Positions 38,594 to 47,836 of a stretch of DNA of 64,000 nucleotides are shown piece after piece. The stretch is from NCBI RefSeq assembly GCF_013340935.1, contig NZ_WHOS01000009.1, positions 110,444 to 174,443 of the forward strand, in the 5' to 3' direction. Each line of letters opens with the position of its first letter. Position 1 is the stretch's first letter. The position numbers were made by a program, and so were the translations under genes. The stretch is from Azospirillum melinis (lineage in GTDB: Bacteria > Pseudomonadota > Alphaproteobacteria > Azospirillales > Azospirillaceae). Under the pieces are notes generated by a model. It was not told the DNA's origin. It made no database searches and worked only from the letters and a program-made list of their open reading frames with translations.

Positions 38594-38686
38594 GGGACTC
38601 GGCCGGGTTTGTGCAGGTGTTCGGACTGGCGGTCTGTCGTTCCGTCAAGCTATAGCACAACCCACGGGCGGCAACCTATCCCATGC

Positions 38687-40240
38687 TCAGTGGTCCGCCT
38701 TCACCGGCGCCCCCGGACGGCGCACCAGCGGCATGAACAGCAGCGCGCCGAAGAACACCGCCGACATCAGCAGCATGGCGTCGTTGAAGGTCAGGATCAG
38801 CGCCTCGCGCTGGACCAGCCCGACCAGCCTGGACATCGCGGCGGCGGTCGGATCGGCCACCAGCCCGTCGAAGCGCTGGCTGAGGCTGTCGACCATCTGC
38901 TGCACCTCCGGGCGGGCAAGGTTCACATTGTCGCCGAGCCGGTTCAGGTGCAGGGCGTTGCGGTCGGTCAGCACCGTGTTGATCGCAGCCAGCCCGATGG
39001 CGCCGCCCAGGTTGCGCATCAGGTTGTACAGGCCCGAGGCGTTCTTCAGCTTGTCCGGCGGCAGGGTGCCCAACGCCACGCTGTTGATCGGGATGAAGCA
39101 CAGCATCAGCGACATGCCGCGCACCGCCTGCGGCAGGAACAGCTCCCAGAAGCCGGTGTCGGCGGTGAAGTGGCTGTTCAGCCAGACGCCGGTGCCGAAC
39201 AGGATCAGCCCGAGCGCCAGCATGGCGCGCAGGTCCATCCGCTTCGACAGGGCGCCGGCGATGGGTGCCGACATGAACTGGAAGATGCCGGTCACGAACA
39301 TGATCTCGCCGATCTGCAGGCTGTTGAATCCGCGCACGCGGGCCAGGAACAGCGGTTGCAGATAGACCGACCCGTAGAGACCGATGCCGAGGATGAAGCT
39401 GTAGAGCGATCCGATGGCGAAGTTGCGGTCGGCGAAGGCGCGCAGTTCCACGATGGGATTGCGGTAGGCCAGCACCCGCCAGAAGAAGCCGGCGGCGGAG
39501 ACGGCGGCCACCACCGCCAGCGCGAAGATCGCCTCGTCGTCGAACCAGTCGTTGCGCGGCCCCTCTTCCACCACATACTCCAGGCTGCCCAGGAAGGCGG
39601 CCATCAGCGCAAGACCGAGGAAGTCGAAGCCCTTGCGCAGTTCCGGATTCGGCCGGTCGACATCGACCAGGAACCAGACCAGCGAGGTCACCAGGATGCC
39701 GGGGATGACGTTGGCCAGGAACAGCCAGTGCCAGGACAGGTGCTGGGTCAGATAGCCGCCCAGCGTCGGGCCGATGGTCGGCGCCATGGTGGCGACCAGC
39801 CCCATCATCACCGACACGCCCGCCCGCTTTTCCGGCGGGAAGATCATGAAGCTGGTGGCGAACACCGTCGGGATCATCGCGCCGCCGATGAAGCCCTGCA
39901 AAGCCCGCCAGACGATCATGGATTCGATGCCGCCGGCAAACGCGCAGGCGACGCTGGTCAGGGTGAAGCCGGCCGCCGCCAGGGTGAACAGCACGCGGGT
40001 CGACAGGATGCGCGACAGGATGCCAGACAGCGGGATCATCACGACCTCCGCGATCAGGTAGGAGGTCTGCACCCACGAAATCTCGTCGGCGCTGGCGGCG
40101 AGACCGGCCTGGATTTCCGACAGCGAGCTGGAGACGATCTGGATGTCCAGGATCGCCATGAACATGCCGACGACCATCGCGAAGAAGCCGGCGATGTCGC
40201 GGGAGGTGAGGGGGCGCATGCCCTGGGCCGGTGTCGCCAT
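38687..40240 (-). CDS. DHA2-family multidrug efflux transporter (EmrB-like)
   Basis: A 517-residue MFS transporter with about 14 transmembrane segments, the DHA2/EmrB size. The N-terminus has FFAMVVGMFMAILDIQIVSSSL (motif with the conserved Asp) and the motif SWVQTSYLIAEVVMIPLSG; motif A appears as SRILSTRVLF. The C-terminal part includes NLGGAIGLAAINTVL. It lies 158 bases downstream of the EmrA-like gene on the same strand, and together they form a proton-driven pump crossing both membranes with a TolC-like protein (not in window). Controlled by the TetR-type gene at 41.7 kb. Confidence 0.93.
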   Translation of the reverse strand: MATPAQGMRPLTSRDIAGFFAMVVGMFMAILDIQIVSSSLSEIQAGLAASADEISWVQTSYLIAEVVMIPLSGILSRILSTRVLFTLAAAGFTLTSVACAFAGGIESMIVWRALQGFIGGAMIPTVFATSFMIFPPEKRAGVSVMMGLVATMAPTIGPTLGGYLTQHLSWHWLFLANVIPGILVTSLVWFLVDVDRPNPELRKGFDFLGLALMAAFLGSLEYVVEEGPRNDWFDDEAIFALAVVAAVSAAGFFWRVLAYRNPIVELRAFADRNFAIGSLYSFILGIGLYGSVYLQPLFLARVRGFNSLQIGEIMFVTGIFQFMSAPIAGALSKRMDLRAMLALGLILFGTGVWLNSHFTADTGFWELFLPQAVRGMSLMLCFIPINSVALGTLPPDKLKNASGLYNLMRNLGGAIGLAAINTVLTDRNALHLNRLGDNVNLARPEVQQMVDSLSQRFDGLVADPTAAAMSRLVGLVQREALILTFNDAMLLMSAVFFGALLFMPLVRRPGAPVKADH

Positions 40241-40398
40241 GGAACCGCTGCCTTCCGTCGCGGCCGAACGACTGCCGCCCCGGGAGTGGCCCCAGGGATG
40301 GCTCCGGCCGATAAGCTGCCTGATTGTTTTGAATGACGGACAGGGACGCCGCCCCGAAGGGGGAGGAGGAGCGGCGTCCCCGCCGGAGCCGTGGCCGC

Positions 40399-41508
40399 TT
40401 ACCTGGCGGCCACCGCCTGCTTGTCGGTCAGCGCGCCGAAGACGCCGCCGCTGGCCAGATGCGGCTGGCTGTCGGCACCGCGGGTGTCGACCTCCGCCAC
40501 CACGGACAGGCCGGGGCGCAGCAGGCCGGCCAGCGCGTTGTCGCGCGGCAGGGCGATGCGGACGGGAACGCGCTGGACGATCTTGGTGAAGTTGCCGGTC
40601 GCATTCTCCGGCGGCAGCAGCGAGAACTTGGACCCCGAGGCCGGGGCGAAGCTTTCCACCGTGCCGATCAGATGGCGGTCCGGGAAGGCGTCGACGGAGA
40701 TGCTGACATGCTGGCCGGGGCGCATGCGCGACAGCTGGGTCTCCTTGAAGTTGGCCACCACATAGACGTCGGGCAGCGGCACCAGCGACAGCATCTGCAC
40801 GCCGGGCCGGGCATACTGGCCGACCTGGACGCCGCGGTTGCCGATCACGCCGTCGACCGGCGCGCGGATCACGGTGTTGTCCAGATCGTTGCGCGCCGTC
40901 TGCAGGGTCGCCTGCGACTGGGCCAGATGGGCCTCCGTCTCGGTCCGGGTGGCGCGCAGGACGTTGATCTGCTCGTTCTCCGAGGCCAGCGCCGCCCGCG
41001 CCTTCGCCACCTGGGCCACCGCCTTGCGCAGGTCGGCGTCGGCGGTTTCCAGCTTCTGGCGGCTGGTCCAGCTGTCGCTGGCCAGCGAGCGGTTGCGCTC
41101 AAAGTCCTGCTGGGCGCGGCGCTGTTCGGCCTCGGCGCTCGCCAGCGTGGCGGCGGCCTGGTCGATCACCGTGCGTTGAAGCTCCAGCTTGCTGTCCAGC
41201 GTGCCGAGCGCCGCTTTCTGCGCGGTCACCGCCGCCTCGGACTCCGCCACCTTGGCGCGGAAATCCTGGTCGTCGAGGATCGCCAGCACGTCGCCCGTCC
41301 GAACCAGCTGGTTTTCGGCGACCTTCACATCGCGGACATAGGCGGAGATCTTCGGGCTGACGACGGTGATGTCGCTCTGCACATACGCATTATCGGTCGA
41401 TTCCATGAACCGGCCTTCCGTCCACCAATGTTCGCCGGCGACGGCGCCACCTGCCAGCACGGCCAGCGCAACGCCCGACAGCACGATCTTCCGCACGCCA
41501 TTCGCCAT
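40399..41508 (-). CDS. HlyD/EmrA-family membrane fusion protein
   Basis: A 369-residue periplasmic adaptor for the downstream MFS pump. One N-terminal membrane helix (VLSGVALAVLAGGAVAG) is followed by TDNAYVQSDITVVSPKISAYV with the barrel-sandwich/lipoyl part, a long coiled-coil hairpin at about 95-205 rich in A/E/Q (AESEAAVTAQKAALGTLDSKL), NTVIRAPVDGVIGNRGVQVGQY and a beta-barrel domain (ANFKETQLSRMRPGQHVSI). The ATG at 41508 is favoured over a TTG at 41523. It faces the TetR-like gene across two palindromic operators. Confidence 0.92.
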   Translation of the reverse strand: MANGVRKIVLSGVALAVLAGGAVAGEHWWTEGRFMESTDNAYVQSDITVVSPKISAYVRDVKVAENQLVRTGDVLAILDDQDFRAKVAESEAAVTAQKAALGTLDSKLELQRTVIDQAAATLASAEAEQRRAQQDFERNRSLASDSWTSRQKLETADADLRKAVAQVAKARAALASENEQINVLRATRTETEAHLAQSQATLQTARNDLDNTVIRAPVDGVIGNRGVQVGQYARPGVQMLSLVPLPDVYVVANFKETQLSRMRPGQHVSISVDAFPDRHLIGTVESFAPASGSKFSLLPPENATGNFTKIVQRVPVRIALPRDNALAGLLRPGLSVVAEVDTRGADSQPHLASGGVFGALTDKQAVAAR

Positions 41509-41583
41509 TGTCTCTATCCCCAATCCACCGCGGTCCGGTCAGGCTTCCGCCGGGGCGCTCTTGCCGGCGCCGTCACGGAAAAG

Positions 41584-41665
41584 AAACTGAACCGTTCAGT
41601 TTAGTCTTGCCGGAAGATGGCGGACGGCCTATCTGTTGTCAAGACCGAACTGAACGGTTTAGTTT
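41584..41665. promoter_or_regulatory. Paired palindromic operators between emrA-like and tetR-like genes
   Basis: O1 (41584-41602) is the 19-base palindrome AAACTGAAC-C-GTTCAGTTT, a perfect inverted repeat. O2 (41647-41665) is the same sequence with two changes (GAACTGAAC-G-GTTTAGTTT). A minus-strand TTGACA at 41637-41642 and a plus-strand TTGTCA at 41636-41641 lie between them, so both divergent promoters should be covered when the TetR protein binds. This is a textbook autoregulated efflux switch. Confidence 0.88.
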
Positions 41666-41745
41666 TTGTCAACGGGTGTCAGGGGGCTTGTCGGGCGATG
41701 CGGAACGCGGTAGGGGCCAAGCACATGGACTCAGGCGAGGCGCGC

Positions 41746-42375
41746 ATGACCACGTTGGTTGCCCCCACTCCCGAAGCAGGATCGAAGCCGGCCCAGATCA
41801 TGGACGCGGCCGGCACCCTGTTCCTGGAACATGGCTACAGTGCCGTCAGCATGGACGCGGTCGCCAAGAAGGCGAACGTGTCCAAGGCGACGCTGTACGC
41901 CCATTTCGGCAGCAAGGAGGAACTGTTCCGGGCGATGGTCGCCTGCGAATGCGCGAACTCCGTCATGGCCGGCATCTGGGACGATGCGATGCGCCTGCCG
42001 GCGGCCGACGGGCTGCGCCTGATCGGCAGGACCTTCGTCCGCTTCATCGCTTCGCCCAAGGCGCTGGGCCTGTACCGGATGGTGCTGGGCGAGGTGCTGC
42101 GCCAGCCCCAGCTTGCCCAGGCCTTCTATGACAGCGGTCCTGCCGAAACCTTCCAGCGCGCGCAACAGTTCATGACCCATATGGTGGAGCGGGGGGAGCT
42201 GGCGATCACCGATTGCGACCTCGCCACCCACCAGTTCTTCGGTCTGCTGAAGGCCAATATGCACATGAAGCTGCTGCTTTGCCTGAGCGAACGGCCGGGC
42301 GACGCGGATCTGGAACGATTCGTCGATGCCGCCGTCGATCTGTTCGTCAAAGGCTATGCGCCCGAGGCGCGCTGA
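41746..42375 (+). CDS. TetR/AcrR-family repressor of the efflux pair
   Basis: A 209-residue regulator. The N-terminal HTH is at about 20-65 (IMDAAGTLFLEHGYSAVSMDAVAKKANVSKATLYAHFGSKEELF), which is the TetR motif, followed by a helical ligand-binding domain. It is divergent from the EmrA/EmrB-like genes; two palindromic operators in the 237-base gap are its probable targets. The ATG at 41746 after GAGG gives the family length; ATG 41725 is possible. Ligand presumably a toxic hydrophobic compound exported by the pump. Confidence 0.92.
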   Translation: MTTLVAPTPEAGSKPAQIMDAAGTLFLEHGYSAVSMDAVAKKANVSKATLYAHFGSKEELFRAMVACECANSVMAGIWDDAMRLPAADGLRLIGRTFVRFIASPKALGLYRMVLGEVLRQPQLAQAFYDSGPAETFQRAQQFMTHMVERGELAITDCDLATHQFFGLLKANMHMKLLLCLSERPGDADLERFVDAAVDLFVKGYAPEAR

Positions 42376-42572
42376 GGGGCGGCGCGCCTGAAATACGCCC
42401 AATAAGAGTTGAGCCGCAGCCCTCACAAACCCTCAGTTGGTACCAGCGACAATCCAGATCCAATAGTCATAAACCCAGCCGCAAACCTCGCCCCCTTCGG
42501 CTTGTCACCGGCCAAGGCTTCGTATAGCGTGCCCATGACATACCGGCGTAACGGTGCGTGGCGGGTTTGCGG

Positions 42573-43766
42573 ATGGATTTCGAGACGACCTTCATCGCGC
42601 AGGTCATCACTGTTATCGGCTTTGCGGTCGGCCTGTCCATTGCCGTCGCCTCCGGCCGCTACCCGCGCCATATCCGCAACTCCCTGCGCGCCTATGCCTA
42701 TGGGAAATTGCTGCTTGGTTTCGCCTTCCTGATCGCGGGCTTGCGCGGCAGCGCGGCGCCGGGCCTGCTTGTGCCGCTTGCCAACGGGTTGGGGATCGCC
42801 GGGCTGGCGATGAACTACACCAGCGTCCGCCATCTCCAGAACCGACCGGTCGGGCTTCTGATGCCGGCGGCAGTCGGGCTGGCAGTGGCCCTGGCCTGCT
42901 TTCTGCTGCTGCTCGCCGGCGGCGGCATCTCCTATGTCCGCATCCTGACCAGCTTCGCGACCTCTGCCGTATTGCTTGTCATCGCCTTCGAAGTTCTGGT
43001 GCGTTACGAGGATCGCGGCATTCCCCATTATGTAACCGGGCTGCTATCGGCCACGTTGGCCATGGTGTATCTGGTCCGCATGGGTGCGGGCATGGTTCAG
43101 GGGGAAATGCCGGTCGATCAGATGGTGGACGACCGTGTGGAGCGGGTCACCTTCCAGCTCTCGATGCTGGGCACCGTCATGGGTGCCATCAATTACGTCC
43201 TGATGGCCAGTGACGAGTTCAACCGCGAACTGACGAAGCTCGCCCACACCGACGGGCTGACCGGCAGCCTGAACCGCCGCCGCCTGTTCGAGCTGGGCGA
43301 GGTCGAGTTCCGCCGCGCCCGCCGCCACGGCCGCGACCTGACGGTGCTGGTGCTCGACATCGACCGCTTCAAGGCGGTCAACGACCGGGCCGGCCATCCA
43401 TTCGGCGACCGGGTCATCCAGGCGGTGGCCGACTGCTGTGCCGCGCAGATCCGGCGGGAGGATTCGGTGGGCAGGATCGGCGGGGAGGAATTCGCCATCC
43501 TGCTGCCGGAAACGGGTGCGGAGGCCGGCCGGCTGCTGGCCGAACGGCTGCGCAGCGCCATCGAGCGGCAGCTGGCCCAGCTTGGCGCCGAAGGCGGCGT
43601 GACGGTGACCTGCAGCATCGGCGGCGTCAGCCTGACGCGGGAGCACAGCGAGTTTTCCGACCTGATGGCCCAATCGGACAGCGCGCTCTATGACGCCAAG
43701 CATGCGGGGCGCAATCAGGTGCGTTTCTATCCCACGATGGCGCTGACCCCTGCGTTGCACGCGTGA
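42573..43766 (+). CDS. Membrane-bound diguanylate cyclase
   Basis: A 397-residue protein with six or so N-terminal transmembrane helices (about 5-205) followed by a GGDEF domain at about 230-385. The active site reads RIGGEEFAILLPE (GGEEF) with the metal aspartate in VLVLDIDRFKAVNDRAGHPFGD. An RxxD product-inhibition site (RRED) sits five residues before the GGEEF motif, so feedback inhibition by c-di-GMP is expected. The input of the membrane region is unknown. ATG 42573 preferred over a GTG at 42558. A weak TTGTCA/TATAGC pair (42502-42528) may be its promoter. Confidence 0.93.
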   Translation: MDFETTFIAQVITVIGFAVGLSIAVASGRYPRHIRNSLRAYAYGKLLLGFAFLIAGLRGSAAPGLLVPLANGLGIAGLAMNYTSVRHLQNRPVGLLMPAAVGLAVALACFLLLLAGGGISYVRILTSFATSAVLLVIAFEVLVRYEDRGIPHYVTGLLSATLAMVYLVRMGAGMVQGEMPVDQMVDDRVERVTFQLSMLGTVMGAINYVLMASDEFNRELTKLAHTDGLTGSLNRRRLFELGEVEFRRARRHGRDLTVLVLDIDRFKAVNDRAGHPFGDRVIQAVADCCAAQIRREDSVGRIGGEEFAILLPETGAEAGRLLAERLRSAIERQLAQLGAEGGVTVTCSIGGVSLTREHSEFSDLMAQSDSALYDAKHAGRNQVRFYPTMALTPALHA

Positions 43767-43966
43767 CAGACAGGAAAATGCCGGACGGGACCGGTTAGAA
43801 AAAACGGCCCTGCGGGCAATGACGCACGGCCGCCTTTACCCGCGGGGCCGCTTGCCGCATTATCCGCGCCGGTCCCCGCCGGCCGGCTTACTCCGGTCGA
43901 TAGTCCGGGGCCGGCTTGCCGGGTCCGATCCGGCTCCGTCCCTTCCGGCAACATCGGCGCAAGGTC

Positions 43967-45133
43967 GTGGTTCTTTCCCATCTCGGCTCCGGCGGCCTGG
44001 AGCCGCAGCGGTCGCAGCTGACGCTCGGCACAAAATTCAGGCTCATCAACTGGGGGCTGGTCCTGCTGATCTGCACGATCACCGGGGTCGGCGTCGGGCT
44101 GCTCTATTCCGCCGCCGGCGGCCATTGGAAGCCGTGGGCGCAGCCGCAGCTGGTCCGCGCCATTCCCGGCCTCGTCCTGATGCTGGGAATCGCGCTGGTC
44201 GACATCCGCCACCTGATGAAGTCGGCCTACGTCATCTTCTTCATGGTGCTCTGCCTGCTGATCGCGGTGGAGCTGATGGGCCGCATCGGCATGGGCGCCC
44301 AGCGCTGGATCGACCTCGGCTTCTTCCAGCTCCAGCCGTCGGAGTTGATGAAGCCGGCGCTGACGCTGGCGCTCGCCCGCTATTTCCACGGGGTGACGCT
44401 GGACCAGATCGGCCGGCCGCTTCTGCTGATCCCCCCGCTGCTGCTGGTCTTCACGCCCGTCGCCTTCGTCCTGATGCAGCCCAACCTCGGCACCTCGCTG
44501 CTGCTGATCATGGGCAGCGGCGCCATCTTCTTCGCCGCCGGCGTCCGGGTGTGGAAGTTCCTGCTGGTGATCGGCGGCGGCCTCAGCGCCATCCCCATCG
44601 CCTGGGAATTCCTGCACGACTACCAGAAGCAGCGCGTCTACACCTTCCTCGATCCGGAGACCGATCCGCTCGGCGCCGGCTACAACATCCTGCAGTCGAA
44701 GATCGCGCTCGGCTCCGGCGGTCTGTTCGGCAAGGGCTTCATGTCCGGCTCGCAAAGCCAGCTGATGTTCCTGCCGGAAAAGCACACCGACTTCATTTTC
44801 GTCGTCCTGGCGGAGGAGTTCGGCATGGTCGGCGCCGCCACGCTGCTGGCGCTCTACGTCCTGCTGTTCATCTATGGCTGGGTGATCGCGCTGAACAGCC
44901 GCAGCCAGTTCGGCCGGCTGGTCGCGGTCGGCATGACGGCGCAGTTCTTCCTCTACGTCTTCGTCAATGTGGCGATGGTGATGGGCCTGATCCCCGTCGT
45001 CGGCATCCCGCTGCCGCTGGTGTCCTATGGCGGATCGGCGATGATGACGCTGATGATCGGCGTCGGCCTGCTGCTGAGCATGTCGGTCCACCGCGACGTG
45101 CGCATCCCCAAGAGCGGCGTCACCGACGTTTGA
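43967..45133 (+). CDS. rodA: Rod shape-determining protein RodA
   Basis: A SEDS-family peptidoglycan polymerase working with PBP2 in the elongasome; about 388 residues with ten membrane helices. SEDS motifs are visible: GMGAQRWIDLGFFQLQPSELMKPAL, LMQPNLGTSLLL, RVYTFLDPETDPLGAGYNILQSKIALGSGGLFGKG, LPEKHTDFIFVVLAEEFG and the C-terminal GIPLPLVSYGGSAMM. The start is unclear: RodA usually begins about 25 residues before NWGLVLLICT, which puts a GTG at 43967 (AAGG upstream) as a likely site; a TTG at 43916 is further out. The partner gene mrdA is not adjacent. Confidence 0.9.
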   Translation: MVLSHLGSGGLEPQRSQLTLGTKFRLINWGLVLLICTITGVGVGLLYSAAGGHWKPWAQPQLVRAIPGLVLMLGIALVDIRHLMKSAYVIFFMVLCLLIAVELMGRIGMGAQRWIDLGFFQLQPSELMKPALTLALARYFHGVTLDQIGRPLLLIPPLLLVFTPVAFVLMQPNLGTSLLLIMGSGAIFFAAGVRVWKFLLVIGGGLSAIPIAWEFLHDYQKQRVYTFLDPETDPLGAGYNILQSKIALGSGGLFGKGFMSGSQSQLMFLPEKHTDFIFVVLAEEFGMVGAATLLALYVLLFIYGWVIALNSRSQFGRLVAVGMTAQFFLYVFVNVAMVMGLIPVVGIPLPLVSYGGSAMMTLMIGVGLLLSMSVHRDVRIPKSGVTDV

Positions 45134-45289
45134 CCTCCCCCATTCGCTTCGGTTATCGGCTGAGGTACGCCGGGCAAGCGTTTGTCGCACCCCGGCCGCG
45201 CAGTTGCCGCTTTGCTCTGCCCTCGCGATATCGGGGTGCAGGCCGACCGATCTTGCGGATAGGCCCGGTATCAGCGGGAGGAAATAGCC

Positions 45290-46075
45290 ATGCGGAGAGA
45301 TGCCTTAGGACAAAGCGGACGGACGACGGCGATCGGGGCGGGCCTCGCCGCCCTCCTGCTCGGCAGCGCGCCGGCGCTGGCGGAATCGCTGTTCAGCCAT
45401 ATCGGCGGCAGCTTCAGCGAAAATGGCGGGTCGTTCGAGACCTCGCGCTGGCAGCGGTCGGATGGCTGGAAGTCCGGCGGGCACATGAACTGCACCTGGA
45501 GCCGCGCCAACGTCACCGCCGAAAAAGGCCACCTCGCCCTGTCGGTCAGCGACCGCACCTCCGGCAGCGACCGTTATTCCTGCGGCGAATATTCGACACA
45601 CCGCTTTTACGGCTACGGCGCCTACGCGGTGTCGCTGAAGGCGGTCAAGGCCGATGGGGTGATGACATCGGTCTCCCACTACACCGGCCCGCCCTTCGGC
45701 GATCCATGGGACGAGATCACCATGGGGATCGCCGGCAAGGACACCACCAAGCTGGAGATCAGCTATGTGGTCAACGGCGCCGGACACCGCAACACGGTGG
45801 TCGATCTCGGCTTCGACGCCGCCAAGGGCGTCCACAGCTACGGCTTCGACTGGAAGCCCACCGGCATCGTCTGGACCGTCGACGGCAAGCCGGTCCATCA
45901 GGTGTCGGGCAAGCCGGAGGATCTGCCGCGCATGCCCGGCCGGCTGATGCTCCGCTTCTGGAGCGCGTCCGGCGACACCGAATGGCTGCGCCGCTTCACC
46001 TATCCCGGCCATCCCCTGGCCGCCGAGGTCGCCTCCGTCACCTACCGCGAGGACCCGGCGAACCTCAGCAACTGA
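45290..46075 (+). CDS. Secreted GH16-like protein lacking catalytic residues
   Basis: A 261-residue exported protein (signal peptide cleaved near PALAES) with a beta-glucanase (GH16 lichenase/ExoK) fold: HMNCTWSRANVTAEKGHLALSVS, CGEYSTHRFYGYGAYAVSLKAVK, and WDEITMGIAGKDTTKLEISYV. In active lichenases that motif is WDEIDIEFLGKDTTK, where the E-x-D-x-E residues are nucleophile, helper and acid/base. Here E142 remains, but the Asp and the second Glu are Thr144 and Gly146, so hydrolysis is not expected. It may act as a carbohydrate-binding pseudoenzyme. GGAGG upstream. Confidence 0.85.
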   Translation: MRRDALGQSGRTTAIGAGLAALLLGSAPALAESLFSHIGGSFSENGGSFETSRWQRSDGWKSGGHMNCTWSRANVTAEKGHLALSVSDRTSGSDRYSCGEYSTHRFYGYGAYAVSLKAVKADGVMTSVSHYTGPPFGDPWDEITMGIAGKDTTKLEISYVVNGAGHRNTVVDLGFDAAKGVHSYGFDWKPTGIVWTVDGKPVHQVSGKPEDLPRMPGRLMLRFWSASGDTEWLRRFTYPGHPLAAEVASVTYREDPANLSN

Positions 46076-46086
46076 GGACCGCCCGG

Positions 46087-46815
46087 TCAGTCCAGCGCTT
46101 CGGCACCCAGGTAGGATTCGACGACGCGGGGGTCGGCGACGACCTCCGCCGGGGCGCCGTCGGCGATCTTCTCGCCATGGTCCAGCACCACCACGCGGTC
46201 GGACAGCGCCATCACCGCGCGCATGACATGCTCGATCATCAGGATGGTCAGGCCTTCGCGCCGGTTCAGGTCGCGCAGGACCTCGACCATCCGGTCGACT
46301 TCGGTCGGGCGAAGCCCCGCCAGCACCTCATCCAGCAGCAGCAGGGTCGGACGGGTGGCCAGCGCGCGGGCGACCTCCAGCCGCTTGCGGTCGGGCAGGG
46401 TCAGGCTGCGCGCCGGGCGGTTGGCCTGATCGGCCAGTTCCAGCCGTTCCAGCACGGCACGGGCCTGCCGCCTCGCGGTCTCCACCGACCGCTCGCGGGC
46501 CAGCGCGCCGACCACGACATTCTCCTCGACCGTCAGTTGACCGAAGGGCTTGACGATCTGGAAGGTGCGGCCAATCCCGGCGGCGCAGACCTGGTTGGGC
46601 TTCAGGCCGGTCAGGTTGCGGCCCTTCAGCGTCACCCGCCCCTCATCCGGCGGAAAGACGCCGGCGATCAGGTTGAAGGTGGTGGTCTTGCCGGCGCCGT
46701 TCGGGCCGATCAGCGCCAGCATGCGCCCCTCCGGCACGGTGAAGCTGACCTCCGACACCGCCTTCAGCCCGCGGAACCGCTTGGACAGGCGCTCGACCTC
46801 AAGCAAGGCGGTCAT
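46087..46815 (-). CDS. livG: Branched-chain amino acid type ABC ATPase LivG
   Basis: A 242-residue ATPase with the LivG pattern: Walker A GPNGAGKTTTF, the LivG-specific GIGRTFQIVKPFGQLTVEENV, signature-like SLTLPDRKRLEVARALA and Walker B LLLLDEVLAGLRPTE. In most LivG proteins Walker B ends DEPxAG and the signature is LSGG or LPYG; here LTLPDRKR is a common LivG variant. Downstream end of the minus-strand livH-livM-livG operon; its start lies one base after the livM stop. livF is missing from the operon. Confidence 0.92.
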   Translation of the reverse strand: MTALLEVERLSKRFRGLKAVSEVSFTVPEGRMLALIGPNGAGKTTTFNLIAGVFPPDEGRVTLKGRNLTGLKPNQVCAAGIGRTFQIVKPFGQLTVEENVVVGALARERSVETARRQARAVLERLELADQANRPARSLTLPDRKRLEVARALATRPTLLLLDEVLAGLRPTEVDRMVEVLRDLNRREGLTILMIEHVMRAVMALSDRVVVLDHGEKIADGAPAEVVADPRVVESYLGAEALD

Positions 46816-46816
46816 C

Positions 46817-47836
46817 TCAGGCGCCCTCCCCCGGCTGACGGACAAGACGCAGGCGGCGGGCCAGCCAGGGCCAGACGCCCTCCGGCCGGAACACCACGAT
46901 CACCACCAGCGCAGCACCATAAAACAGTTGCTTCAGGCCGGGCAGGTCCAGCCCGCCAGCCTCGATCAGGAAGGTCAGCGCCTCGCCCAGCGGCGTCAGG
47001 ATGAAGGCGCCGAGGATCGGGCCGACCAGCGTGCCGATGCCGCCGACGATGGCCGGCAGGATGATCTCGATGGACCGGCCCATGGAAAAGACCTGCTCCG
47101 GGAACAGGTTGTTGAAATAGAAGGCCTGGAACACGCCGCCCAGCGCGGTCAGGGCGGACGACACCGCCACCGCCGTCATGCGGGCACGGAACAGATCGAC
47201 GCCCGAGGCCTCCGCCGCGTCCGGTTCCTCGCGCACCGCCAGCCATTGGTAGCCGAGCCGGCTGTGCAGCAGGGCGCGCGACAGGAACAGCGCGCCGACG
47301 ACCAGCGCCAGCGCCACGTAATAGAACAGCACCGGCGAGCCGCGCAGGTTCAGCGGATCGCTCGCCCCCGCCTCCACCGGCAGGAAGAAGCCGCCGGAGC
47401 CGCCGACCCAGGTGATGTGGTCGAAGCCGATGCGCGCCACCTCGGCGAAGGCGATGGTCAGCAGGGCGAAATGCACGCCCTTCACCCCGAAGCGGAAGCC
47501 CAGGAAGCCGATGACGCAGCCGGCCACCACCGCGACCAGCATCGCCAGGACCATGCCGGCCCAGGGGCCGATGCCGAAATGGACGAACAGCGCCGCGCTG
47601 ACGTAGGCGCCGAGGCCGACATACAGCGCATGGCCCAGCGACAGCAGACCGGAAAAGCCCATCATCACGTTCCAGGCCTGCCCGACATAGGCGAACCACA
47701 GCACGGTGGTCAGCACCGACACCAGATAACGGTCGGCGACGAAGGGCGCCACCGCGAGCCCAAGCGCCGCCAGAACCAGCAGCACCATCCCGCGTCCGGT
47801 AATCCCGGAAAACATCACGCCCGAAAGCCCGCTCAT
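46817..47836 (-). CDS. livM: Branched-chain amino acid type ABC permease LivM
   Basis: A 339-residue permease with about eight to ten helices. LivM landmarks: WNVMMGFSGLLSLGHALYVGLGAYVSA, GVKGVHFALLTIAFAEVARIGFDHITWVGGSGG, VREEPDAAEASGVD (coupling region), and AIVGGIGTLVGPILGAFILTPLGEAL near the end. Start overlaps the livH stop (ATGA), stop adjoins the livG start. It pairs with LivH; the substrate may be a branched-chain or another small amide/amino acid. Confidence 0.92.
   Translation of the reverse strand: MSGLSGVMFSGITGRGMVLLVLAALGLAVAPFVADRYLVSVLTTVLWFAYVGQAWNVMMGFSGLLSLGHALYVGLGAYVSAALFVHFGIGPWAGMVLAMLVAVVAGCVIGFLGFRFGVKGVHFALLTIAFAEVARIGFDHITWVGGSGGFFLPVEAGASDPLNLRGSPVLFYYVALALVVGALFLSRALLHSRLGYQWLAVREEPDAAEASGVDLFRARMTAVAVSSALTALGGVFQAFYFNNLFPEQVFSMGRSIEIILPAIVGGIGTLVGPILGAFILTPLGEALTFLIEAGGLDLPGLKQLFYGAALVVIVVFRPEGVWPWLARRLRLVRQPGEGA

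Noticed and set aside
43819..47004. A very long plus-strand frame (over 1000 codons) across rodA, the GH16-like gene and livG
   Set aside because: It crosses three confident genes in other frames, and its translation has no recognisable domain.
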